Positions 52,491 through 60,336 of a DNA stretch of 64,000 bases are shown here, one piece after another (positions within the stretch are counted from its first letter, which is position 1; every line of letters starts with the position of its first letter). Source of the DNA: Pedobacter sp. UBA4863 (GTDB taxonomy: Bacteria > Bacteroidota > Bacteroidia > Sphingobacteriales > Sphingobacteriaceae); NCBI RefSeq assembly GCF_002399615.1, contig NZ_DHDZ01000005.1, positions 27,546-91,545 of the forward strand. Direction: 5' to 3'. The notes beneath the pieces were generated by a model, which was not told the origin of the DNA, did no database searches, and saw nothing but the letters and a program-made list of their open reading frames with translations. The position numbers and the translations under genes were made by a program.

Positions 52491-52883
52491 GGTTACTGTT
52501 TTTGCAAACTAAACCCGATTGTAGCGGTAATACTTTTTGCTACATCATTTCGACAGCCTGCTCCGACCATTCGGAGAGGAACGAAGAGAAATCTGTTTAA
52601 TAGTAGTACTTAGTTGTGAGATTTCTTTCTACGTTCGAAATAACGAATTCAGCAAACAAAAAGATTATAGCGAAAAGCGGGGCTACCTAAAATAGTAGCA
52701 ACGACACTGCTTTTCAAGATAAAAAAACTGATATTGCAATTGGGAAAAAATTAATTAGCAACCAAAGGCAGAACTAACCACATTAGAAATTTCGCTGGTT
52801 ATTGGCCTAAATTTACTAAAGATTACAATCGCCTTAATTACAATATTTGTAAAAAAGAGAAAATCAACAGCTAAGTAAATAGC
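52491..52883. other. 393-base gap with two nested repeat classes
   Basis: A CCCGATTG-type repeat (AACCCGATTGTAGCGG at about 52512, GCGAAAAGCGGGGCTACC at about 52670) brackets a copy of the TCATTTCGA hairpin element (52543-52645). Nothing else is recognised. Confidence 0.55.
52543..52645. repeat. Dispersed hairpin element (TCATTTCGA...TCGAAATAA), copy 3
   Basis: ATCATTTCGACAGCCTGCT at the left matches copy 2 (39271) over about 17 nt, as does CCATTCGGAGAGG. The right end is TCGAAATAACG. Inner GAGAAATCTG and GAGATTTCT words pair. It appears inserted within a CCCGATTG-type repeat, which implies an order of insertion. Confidence 0.8.
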
Positions 52884-53459
52884 TTACAACGCCGCCTTCA
52901 CCAGATAAGGCAAGATTTCCTTTTGAAAGGTCACAAAATTCTTGCGTACATCGGCATCGCTTACAGAGGTAAAAGCAAACGAAAACACAATACTTTTACT
53001 GGCTTTTAGCAAAAATGCCAAGCCACCTTTTTTTGCAGGGTTATTTTTAAAGTGATCTAGCTCCAAATAAGCCGATAATAAAAGCGCCTCTAATTGATCG
53101 GAAAGGTGTTTTAAAAACTCTTGCGAATTAGCGTTTTCGCGTACAAAATCCCAACCAATAAACTCGTTACATACCGTAAACGAAAGCCTGCTAGTTTTCA
53201 TTACCAAGGCAGTTAAATGTTCTTCTTCGGTAGCATACTGCACTTTATTGGTTAAAATACCATGCAAATTAATGTCAAGGTAATCCATCAAAATAAAATC
53301 GAGTATCTGTTCTTTACTATCGAAATATTTATAGATAGTTGCTTTTGCAATACGAGCTTTTTTTGCTATTTCGTTTACACTGGTTTTATGATAACCGTAT
53401 TTTCTAAACAGCTCTTTTGCAGCCCTCAGAATACTTTCTTTTATTTTTTCTGGTTCCAT
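52884..53459 (-). CDS. TetR/AcrR family transcriptional regulator
   Basis: A 191-residue TetR protein; the HTH is at about 10-55 (YHKTSVNEIAKKARIAKATI, then YKYFDSKEQILDF). The C-terminal domain is helical and unremarkable. Its ATG overlaps the stop of the lipoprotein gene by one base (TAATG), so the two are translationally coupled and the lipoprotein follows pheS by 3 nt. Its targets are unknown; there is no efflux gene next to it. No obvious palindrome was found. Confidence 0.92.
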   Translation of the reverse strand: MEPEKIKESILRAAKELFRKYGYHKTSVNEIAKKARIAKATIYKYFDSKEQILDFILMDYLDINLHGILTNKVQYATEEEHLTALVMKTSRLSFTVCNEFIGWDFVRENANSQEFLKHLSDQLEALLLSAYLELDHFKNNPAKKGGLAFLLKASKSIVFSFAFTSVSDADVRKNFVTFQKEILPYLVKAAL

Positions 53460-53860
53460 TAATTTCTTACGTATAAAGTATTGCCAGCAATATTAACCGT
53501 GTATCTTTTTAAAGACATTTTAGCTGGTGCTTTTTGAGGGCTGCCATCTAGCAACGAAAATTTACCTCCAGAACATGGGTCTGTTGCCGTAAAACCGCTG
53601 TCATCGGGGTTAACGGCACATGCTTTTTCGGGGTTTACGGTGCTGCAACGATCAAAAGCCACATAACCTGTGGGCGTTCTTACAATCATTAAACCAGCTA
53701 CGCCCGTATTTGGTACCAAGAGAATATTATTTTTAGCAGTTATGCTAAATTCTACCAAGGTTACGTTGTAATTTACTGGGTAATCGGGCACAAAGTTTTC
53801 TTCCTTGCCACAAGATGTAAAAAGCAAAATAACTAGCATGCTACCCAATAGTCTATTCAT
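53459..53860 (-). CDS. Predicted lipoprotein, Rieske-like fold with altered ligands
   Basis: A 133-residue protein with a lipoprotein signal peptide (lipobox LLFTSC, Cys17). The mature part has a pattern reminiscent of Rieske domains: a strand with TGYVAFDRCS, a second Cys region (KACAV), DPCSGGKFSLLDG, and a C-terminal KRYTVNIAGNTLYV. A true Rieske centre needs CxH and CxxH; here His is absent at both places (CST, CSGGK), so an iron-sulfur cluster is unlikely. It is tightly coupled between pheS and tetR. Function unknown. Confidence 0.72.
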   Translation of the reverse strand: MNRLLGSMLVILLFTSCGKEENFVPDYPVNYNVTLVEFSITAKNNILLVPNTGVAGLMIVRTPTGYVAFDRCSTVNPEKACAVNPDDSGFTATDPCSGGKFSLLDGSPQKAPAKMSLKRYTVNIAGNTLYVRN

Positions 53861-53863
53861 ATA

Positions 53864-54904
53864 TTAAATAGTGGCCGATTGATATTGCTTCAAGAAACGC
53901 ACATCGTTTTCAGAGAACAAACGTAAATCTTTAATCTCAAATTTAAGATTGGCAATACGTTCAATCCCCATTCCAAAGGCAAAACCACTGTATTTTTTAC
54001 TGTCGATACCACAGTTCTCCAATACATTTGGATCTACCATTCCGCAACCCAAAATTTCTACCCAACCGCTACCTTTACACATTTGGCAGCCAGCGCCTTT
54101 ACAGATGCTACAAGAAATATCCATCTCGGCAGATGGTTCTGTGAATGGAAAATAAGATGGGCGGAAACGTACTTTAGTACCTTCGCCATATAATTCTTGA
54201 ACGAAATAGAACAAAGTTTGCTTTAAATCTGCAAACGAAACTTTCTCATCTACATACAAACCTTCTACTTGATGGAAAAAACAGTGCGCTCTGGCAGAAA
54301 TTGCTTCGTTACGGTAAACACGGCCTGGCATTAATGCTCTAAAAGGTGGCTTGCCGGCCTCCATCATACGTACTTGCACTGATGAGGTGTGTGTACGTAG
54401 AGCGATGTCGCCTTTTTCTCCGCCTTTTTTAATGAAGAAAGTATCTTGCATATCTCTTGCCGGATGCTCTTCGGGGAAGTTCAAGGCAGAGAAGTTGTGC
54501 CAATCGTCTTCAATTTCTGGACCTTCGGCAACGCTAAAGCCTAGTTTATTGAAAATTTCGATAATTTCTCTACGCACAATGGCCAAAGGATGACGCGTAC
54601 CCAACTCAAAACCTTCGCCTGGCAGCGTTAAGTCTTGTTGGTTATTCTTCTCAGTATCTTGCGAAGATGAAATGGCCTCGTTTAAGGTTTGGTACTTGGT
54701 TTCTGCCAATTGTTTAAATTGGTTTAGCACCTTACCTAAAGTTCTTTTTTCTTCTGGAGAAACCGCTTTAAATTCATCAAAAATATCTTTAATAATACCC
54801 TTGGTGCCTAAAAAGCGAATTCTAAACTGCTCCAGTTCTGCTGCATTACTTGTAGAAAACGAGTTAATTTCTGTGGTGTACTGCGTAATTTGGTCTTGTA
54901 ACAT
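53864..54904 (-). CDS. pheS: Phenylalanyl-tRNA synthetase alpha subunit
   Basis: A 346-residue protein from the ATG at 54904 (MLQDQITQYTTEINSF); an ATG at 54919 is in frame, but codons 2-4 of that version form a -7 box. Coiled-coil N-terminus (about 1-80), then the class II catalytic core with motif 2 (GRVYRNEAISARAHCFFHQV) and motif 3 (GFAFGMGIERIANLKF). An inserted four-Cys stretch (CSICKGAGCQMCKGSG) may bind zinc, as in many bacterial PheS. It pairs with PheT encoded elsewhere. A lipoprotein and a tetR gene follow with almost no gap. Confidence 0.96.
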   Translation of the reverse strand: MLQDQITQYTTEINSFSTSNAAELEQFRIRFLGTKGIIKDIFDEFKAVSPEEKRTLGKVLNQFKQLAETKYQTLNEAISSSQDTEKNNQQDLTLPGEGFELGTRHPLAIVRREIIEIFNKLGFSVAEGPEIEDDWHNFSALNFPEEHPARDMQDTFFIKKGGEKGDIALRTHTSSVQVRMMEAGKPPFRALMPGRVYRNEAISARAHCFFHQVEGLYVDEKVSFADLKQTLFYFVQELYGEGTKVRFRPSYFPFTEPSAEMDISCSICKGAGCQMCKGSGWVEILGCGMVDPNVLENCGIDSKKYSGFAFGMGIERIANLKFEIKDLRLFSENDVRFLKQYQSATI

Positions 54905-54908
54905 AGGC

Positions 54909-54916
54909 CAAATATA
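54909..54916 (-). promoter_or_regulatory. -7 box giving a leaderless pheS mRNA
   Basis: On the minus strand TATATTTG is a perfect TAnnTTTG match, ending 4 nt before the pheS ATG at 54904. If the box is centred at -7, transcription starts at or next to the A of the ATG. No TTTG lies at the -33 position. Confidence 0.55.
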
Positions 54917-55062
54917 CACGATTTTATATTATTTTTTTGTCAGAGCGAGTTCAAAAACTTGTTTGGTAATAGAATAAATACGCAAAATGAACTGAAAAGG
55001 ATTTTTGGTTATGAAGGTTTAATTTTTAGGAATTAATTACACCAACCATACGCCCTCTTTTT

Positions 55063-56178
55063 CTAATAAAACTTATTTTTTAGCCTTAAAAAATAGCTCT
55101 CAAAATATTTATATGAAAGATGAGCAAAATAGAAAGTAAATACACTGGTTAACAATAATGTAAGCATATCCTTATTAAATTGTCCAAAACCGCTTAAATA
55201 CTTCCCTATCAACAAATAAAAAGCATATTGAAACACTGGATGGATCACATATATGCCATAAGACAATTTACCACCGTAATTAAGCCATTCTGCTTTTTTC
55301 AATCCACTAGTGATATTAATATCATAAAAAACTAAATAAAAAATTAGCAATACGAACCAGAAAACAAGTATAATTTTGATGGAGAACAAGTGTTGTACGA
55401 GTACAATAAATAGCAGTGCAGCAATCAATATAAATCCTAACAACTTGTTTTTGTCTCTTAGTTTATCTAACCAGTTTCTTTTTTGCAAAAAAACATAGCC
55501 AAGCAGAGCTCCAGCAAAGAAATCTAGGAGATAATAAAATGTATGAAAGCTAAATGCACTTCCTCTATTTTTTGCCATTAGAATGTACACTATACCACTA
55601 AGGGCTAAACCTAATAACAACCATTTTATTTTTTTTACACTACAAACTAATAAAGCTAGCCCAAGTACAATATAAAACTGCTCTTCGATAGAGATTGACC
55701 ATAATATAGAGGTATTACCTGGTATTAATGTGAAATCGTTTAACTCATACATCTGTTTCATTGCGAAGTTTCCCAAAAACAGCATAAAATAAGGAAGTGT
55801 CGTATAAGTATAAATCTTTCCCAAAAATAATTTAACTATCAATGGAACCACAAAATATCCTATAAAAACAAAAAGAAAATATAATGGCCATATTCTTAAT
55901 GCCCTTCGTATCATGAATTTTTTAAAACTAAATTCATTTCTCATTTTATCTGTAGTTGCCAAATACCCCAACAGAAAACCGCTCAATACAAAAAATAAAG
56001 AAACCCAGTTGCTTCCATTACATATTAAGCTAGCCACATTTTTAAACGGATAAGGAAGACTAAGGTAGTCCAAACCTGCTGTTACACAATGACCAAACAA
56101 CACAAAAAAAGCAGCAATAAACCTTAATATATCCAAATTAGGAAAATATGGCCGCACTGCTAATGGCTTGTCAGTCAT
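55063..56178 (-). CDS. Acyltransferase 3 family membrane protein
   Basis: A 371-residue protein with about ten membrane segments. The family start NLDILRFIAAFFVLFGHC has the conserved His (about 25), followed by RNEFSFKKFMIRRALRIWPLYF with the RxxR(I/L)-P-Y motif (about 80-100) and a late YGIYVIHPVFQYAF. These enzymes O-acylate sugars of polysaccharides, lipids or glycans at the membrane. No glycan-synthesis cluster is next to it, so its substrate is unknown. Confidence 0.92.
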   Translation of the reverse strand: MTDKPLAVRPYFPNLDILRFIAAFFVLFGHCVTAGLDYLSLPYPFKNVASLICNGSNWVSLFFVLSGFLLGYLATTDKMRNEFSFKKFMIRRALRIWPLYFLFVFIGYFVVPLIVKLFLGKIYTYTTLPYFMLFLGNFAMKQMYELNDFTLIPGNTSILWSISIEEQFYIVLGLALLVCSVKKIKWLLLGLALSGIVYILMAKNRGSAFSFHTFYYLLDFFAGALLGYVFLQKRNWLDKLRDKNKLLGFILIAALLFIVLVQHLFSIKIILVFWFVLLIFYLVFYDINITSGLKKAEWLNYGGKLSYGIYVIHPVFQYAFYLLIGKYLSGFGQFNKDMLTLLLTSVFTFYFAHLSYKYFESYFLRLKNKFY

Positions 56179-56198
56179 TATAATTTTTATATATTCAT

Positions 56199-56243
56199 CA
56201 AAAAATCATTGTTGTTTAATGATGTTAATTAAACAACAATGAT
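56199..56243 (-). terminator. Rho-independent terminator of kbl
   Basis: ATCATTGTTGTTTAA (56205-56219) and TTAAACAACAATGAT (56229-56243) pair perfectly over 15 bp with a 9-nt loop. On the minus strand the stem is followed by a run of six T (TTTTTTGATG). It lies 20 nt beyond the kbl stop and upstream of the acyltransferase gene. Confidence 0.88.
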
Positions 56244-56262
56244 CTTTCGCAATCTTCATCAA

Positions 56263-57453
56263 TTATTTAATCACTCCTAACGCTTTACCCACTTTGGTAA
56301 ATGCAGCGATGGCTTTATCTAAATGATGTTGCTCGTGAGCTGCCGAAAGCTGTACCCTGATACGAGCTTTGCCCTGCGGTACTACCGGATAGAAAAATCC
56401 GATCACATAAATGCCTTCTTCCAACATTTTAGCAGCAAACTCTTGCGCCACTTTTGCATCGTACAGCATTACGGGCACAATTGGATGAAAACCAGGTTTG
56501 ATATCGAAACCAGCGGCGGTCATTTTTTCGCGGAAATACTTGGTATTGTACTCTAATTTATCACGCAATGCAGTAGTTTCGCTCAGCATATCTAACACCG
56601 CCACAGAGGCTCCAGCAATAGCAGGCGCCAAAGTATTAGAGAACAAATACGGACGCGAACGTTGGCGCAACATATCTACAATTTCTTTACGACCAGAGGT
56701 AAAACCGCCAGATGCACCACCTAAAGCCTTACCCAAAGTACCCGTAATAATATCAATACGATTGATTACATCAAAATACTCGTGGGTTCCCCTACCTGTT
56801 TTACCAATAAAACCAGAGCAATGCGATTCATCTATCATCACTAAAGCTTCGTATTTGTCTGCCAAATCACAAATTTTATCTAGCGGTGCCACAGCACCAT
56901 CCATAGAGAAAGCACCATCAGTAACAATCATTCTATGGCGACAATCTTTGGCAGCGATTAATTGCTTCTCTAAATCCTCCATGTCACAATTTTTGTAGCG
57001 AAAACGTTGTGCTTTACACAAACGCACCCCATCAATAATAGAGGCGTGGTTCAATTCATCAGAAATTATAGCATCTTCTGGGCCCAACAAGGGTTCAAAA
57101 ACACCACCGTTGGCATCAAAAGCGGCAGCGTACAAAATGGTATCTTCTGTCCCTAAAAATTCAGAAATCTTAGCTTCCAACTCTTTATGAATATCCTGCG
57201 TACCACAAATGAAACGTACCGAAGACATCCCATAACCGTACTGGTCAATTGCTTTCTTGGCGGCCTCAACTACTGCTGGATGCGATGACAGCCCCAGGTA
57301 ATTATTGGCACAAAAGTTAATCACCTCGGCACCAGTATTTACTTTAATATCTGCCCCTTGGGGCGTTGTAATAATTCTTTCGCGTTTATAAAGGCCAGCT
57401 TGTTCAATTTCTGCAAGCTCTTTTTGTAGAACGGGTTGTAGGGTTTTATACAT
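56263..57453 (-). CDS. kbl: Glycine C-acetyltransferase (2-amino-3-ketobutyrate CoA ligase)
   Basis: A 396-residue PLP enzyme from the ATG at 57453 (MYKTLQPVLQKELAEIEQAG); a frame start at 57483 lies at the -7 box. Marks: INFCANNYLGLSSHPAVVEA (about 42-61), DELNHASIIDGVRL, VMIDESHCSGFIGKTGRG, and the PLP Lys in TGTLGKALGGASGG. It makes 2-amino-3-oxobutyrate from glycine and acetyl-CoA or the reverse, in threonine breakdown. An alternative is a closely related oxoamine synthase, but the N-terminus fits Kbl. No tdh gene is adjacent. Confidence 0.9.
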   Translation of the reverse strand: MYKTLQPVLQKELAEIEQAGLYKRERIITTPQGADIKVNTGAEVINFCANNYLGLSSHPAVVEAAKKAIDQYGYGMSSVRFICGTQDIHKELEAKISEFLGTEDTILYAAAFDANGGVFEPLLGPEDAIISDELNHASIIDGVRLCKAQRFRYKNCDMEDLEKQLIAAKDCRHRMIVTDGAFSMDGAVAPLDKICDLADKYEALVMIDESHCSGFIGKTGRGTHEYFDVINRIDIITGTLGKALGGASGGFTSGRKEIVDMLRQRSRPYLFSNTLAPAIAGASVAVLDMLSETTALRDKLEYNTKYFREKMTAAGFDIKPGFHPIVPVMLYDAKVAQEFAAKMLEEGIYVIGFFYPVVPQGKARIRVQLSAAHEQHHLDKAIAAFTKVGKALGVIK

Positions 57454-57482
57454 GCTTATATTTTTTATGATAGAATGAACCA

Positions 57483-57490
57483 CAAAGATA
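57483..57490 (-). promoter_or_regulatory. -7 box of kbl beside a MITE-like element
   Basis: On the minus strand TATCTTTG is a perfect TAnnTTTG match 29 nt before the kbl ATG. The -33 site would fall at 57510-57513, inside the inverted-repeat element at 57506-57668, and reads ACAG rather than TTTG. Confidence 0.55.
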
Positions 57491-57505
57491 GTATTTTGAC
57501 ACTTA

Positions 57506-57668
57506 GAGCCTGTTTAAAATTTATCTAATAATTTGTTTATGTTTCTTTTCGGCTGCAACTTTGTTGTGTTTTTTTGAGGTAGAAGCACTGCTATCTCTTC
57601 AAAAACACGCCTCGTTTCGCTCAAAAATAAGCGATAAACATTTTTACAACATAAATTTAAACAGGCTC
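57506..57668. mobile_element. 163-bp MITE-like element with terminal inverted repeats
   Basis: The left end GAGCCTGTTTAAAATTTAT (57506-57524) and right end ATAAATTTAAACAGGCTC (57651-57668) are inverted repeats differing by one inserted A. Both ends are flanked by TTA (57503-57505 and 57669-57671), a possible 3-bp target duplication. The interior is T-rich and has no open frame of note. No matching transposase is in the window. It lies between divergent kbl and a DUF5686 gene. Confidence 0.7.
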
Positions 57669-57729
57669 TTAACAAACTTTAACTTCTAAAATATGTTGAT
57701 GTATAGCAAATTGCACTATATTTAATCTA

Positions 57730-60183
57730 ATGAAGAAAAACTACCTCTTGCTTTTTTGCTTGTTAGCGCCCTCTTTTTTTGCTCTAGCTCAACAATATGA
57801 AATAAAAGGGAAAATTGCTGATAGCGATGGCCATCCCATCCCTTTTGTGTCTATTTTTATAAAGGGAACTACTAAAGGTGTTTCTGCAAATGTAGATGGT
57901 GCTTACAACATTAAAGTAGATAAAGGTGCGGTAACTTTAACCTACACCGTGGTGGGTTTTAAATCTGTAAGCCAAACCATTGATGTTTATGACAATATTA
58001 CTTTAAACCAAACCTTACAAACCGAACAATACACCTTAAACAGTGTGGTAATTAAGGCAAATGGCGAAGATCCCGCCTATAAAATTGTAAGAAATGCCAT
58101 TAAAAACCGAAAGGCTTATTTAGAAGAAATTTTTGCTTACCATAGCGATGTTTACATTAAGGGGATGCAGAAGTTAGTAGGTGCCCCTAAAAAGTTTTTT
58201 GGTAGAGATATTCAAAAAACGCTGAACCTAGACACCAACAGAAATGGCATTTTATACCTGTCCGAATCTCAATCTAAGTTTTCTTACATGAAACCTAATA
58301 AGATCAAGGAAGAGATGATTTCCTCCAAAATTTCTGGTCGGAATAATGCTTTTAGCTTTAACAAAGCTTCGGACATGAGAATTAACTTTTACGAAAACCT
58401 GCTTTTAGCAAATACAGGCCTCAGCGCTAGAAGTTTTGTTTCGCCAATTGCCGATAATGCACTGTTTTATTACAACTACAAATTATTGGGCAAAACCGAA
58501 GAAAACGGCCTAACCATTAACAAAATAGCAGTTACTCCCCGAAGAAAGAACGATCCCGCTTTTAGAGGGGTGATTTACATTGCTGACAATATTTGGCGGT
58601 TAATGGGAACCGACTTAAACCTTACCAAAGAAGCCGGCATTAACCTTATCGACACGCTAAATATTGCGCAACAATTTATTAAAATTGATAAATATTACAT
58701 GCCCGGAAACCTTAAATTTCAGTTTAATGGCAATGTATTTGGCTTTAAGTTCGAAGGGTATTTTATTAGTTTTTATAGCAATTACGATATTAACCCAAAG
58801 TTTGAGAAAGGCTATTTCACTCCAGAAATATTGAAGATTACCAAAGCAGTAAACAAAAAAGATTCTGCTTATTGGGCAAACAATAGGCCTATTCCACTAA
58901 CCAGCGAAGAGCGTAGAGACTATATTAAGAAAGACAGCATTGCATTGCGGATGCAAAGTAAACCCTACCTCGATTCGATAGAGAAAGCGAACAACAATTT
59001 CACCCTCGGAAAAATTTTAATAACCAGTTATTCGCATAACGACAGGTACAACAAACGCTCTTATAATTTTGATCCAATAATAAGAGCTGTTTTTTACAAC
59101 ACCGTAGAAGGTTTTGCCATTAAATATGGCGCCACTTATCGTAAAAGATATGAAAACAATGAATTTTTAACCATTAGACCAGAAGCTAGGTATGGCTTTA
59201 AAAACAAAATATTTACGGCAAATATTAGCACCTACTATTATTACGATGCTATAAAACGAGCTGGTATTGGATTAGGTTTTGGCAACGAAATAAGCGATTT
59301 AAACAACTATGGCACCATGGATTTGCTTGCTAACTCTGTTAACTCGCTGTTATTTGAAAGAAATTTTCCTAAATTTTATAAACGCAACTTTGCAAGTATT
59401 ACTACGCAAAGAGAATTAACTACAGGTTTGCAGGCTTCCTTATCGTTAGACTATACCACAAACTATGCGCTTACCAATAGCACTTTATACAAATTTAGAG
59501 ATTTCCAAGACAGGGCATTTATTTCGAACAATCCGCTAAATCCCACCAACGATTCGCCTTTTTTCCCGAATTATAAATCTACTTCGGCAACTGCCAATTT
59601 AACTTATACTATTGGTCAGAAATACATTACTAGGCCAGATGCAAAAATCTATACCGAATCTAAATATCCACGCTTAAATTTACGGTATAAGAAAGGCATA
59701 GAAGGGCTTTTAGGAGGCGAAACTGATTACGACCTAATTACTTTTGAAGCCTACCAAGAGCGTATTGGCCTAGGTTTATTCGGCTATACCTCGTTTGTAG
59801 TTGGCGCAGGCAAGTTTTTAAACAATGAGAAACTCTTCTATCCAGAGTTTAAACATTTTAGGGGCAACAATGCCATGTTCTTCCCTCCTAACTTAAGGAA
59901 GTTCAGATTTTTAGACTTTTATCAATACAGTACTAACGAACATTATTTCGAAGCACATGTAGAACATAACTTTTCGGGTTTCATCCTCAATAAAGTCCCT
60001 TTATTAAGGAAATTAAAACTAGAAGAAATAATCGGGATTAATTATCTCTCGCAACCCCAGAAAAAGAATTATACGGAGTACTATTTTGGTATCCAGCGCT
60101 TAATATTTGGTATTAGTTACGGCTTTGCTTACGATAATGGCAGAAAAGTCAATCACGGCTTCAGGTTTGCCTATGGTTTTTAA
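57730..60183 (+). CDS. DUF5686 family outer-membrane protein with CarboxypepD_reg-like domain (first copy)
   Basis: An 817-residue protein with a signal peptide ending near FFALAQ. An N-terminal carboxypeptidase-regulatory-like domain (about 22-110: GKIADSDGHPIPFVSIFIKG) precedes a long DUF5686 region; the C-terminus is predicted beta-barrel and ends in aromatic F-A-Y-G-F, a typical outer-membrane insertion signal. The family is large in Bacteroidota and functionally unassigned, though the architecture recalls TonB-dependent-type surface proteins. A similar gene follows after 153 nt. Confidence 0.88.
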   Translation: MKKNYLLLFCLLAPSFFALAQQYEIKGKIADSDGHPIPFVSIFIKGTTKGVSANVDGAYNIKVDKGAVTLTYTVVGFKSVSQTIDVYDNITLNQTLQTEQYTLNSVVIKANGEDPAYKIVRNAIKNRKAYLEEIFAYHSDVYIKGMQKLVGAPKKFFGRDIQKTLNLDTNRNGILYLSESQSKFSYMKPNKIKEEMISSKISGRNNAFSFNKASDMRINFYENLLLANTGLSARSFVSPIADNALFYYNYKLLGKTEENGLTINKIAVTPRRKNDPAFRGVIYIADNIWRLMGTDLNLTKEAGINLIDTLNIAQQFIKIDKYYMPGNLKFQFNGNVFGFKFEGYFISFYSNYDINPKFEKGYFTPEILKITKAVNKKDSAYWANNRPIPLTSEERRDYIKKDSIALRMQSKPYLDSIEKANNNFTLGKILITSYSHNDRYNKRSYNFDPIIRAVFYNTVEGFAIKYGATYRKRYENNEFLTIRPEARYGFKNKIFTANISTYYYYDAIKRAGIGLGFGNEISDLNNYGTMDLLANSVNSLLFERNFPKFYKRNFASITTQRELTTGLQASLSLDYTTNYALTNSTLYKFRDFQDRAFISNNPLNPTNDSPFFPNYKSTSATANLTYTIGQKYITRPDAKIYTESKYPRLNLRYKKGIEGLLGGETDYDLITFEAYQERIGLGLFGYTSFVVGAGKFLNNEKLFYPEFKHFRGNNAMFFPPNLRKFRFLDFYQYSTNEHYFEAHVEHNFSGFILNKVPLLRKLKLEEIIGINYLSQPQKKNYTEYYFGIQRLIFGISYGFAYDNGRKVNHGFRFAYGF

Positions 60184-60336
60184 TAGTTAAACACGCATGG
60201 TGCATTAACAATTAAATTATAGGAAATAACTGGCTTAATCAGCATCAAGTACATTTAATTATTAAACCAAGGTTGCTACAACAAAAGCTTTTCGTTATTT
60301 TAACGTTATTAACTAACCAAAAATCCGTTTTCTTTA

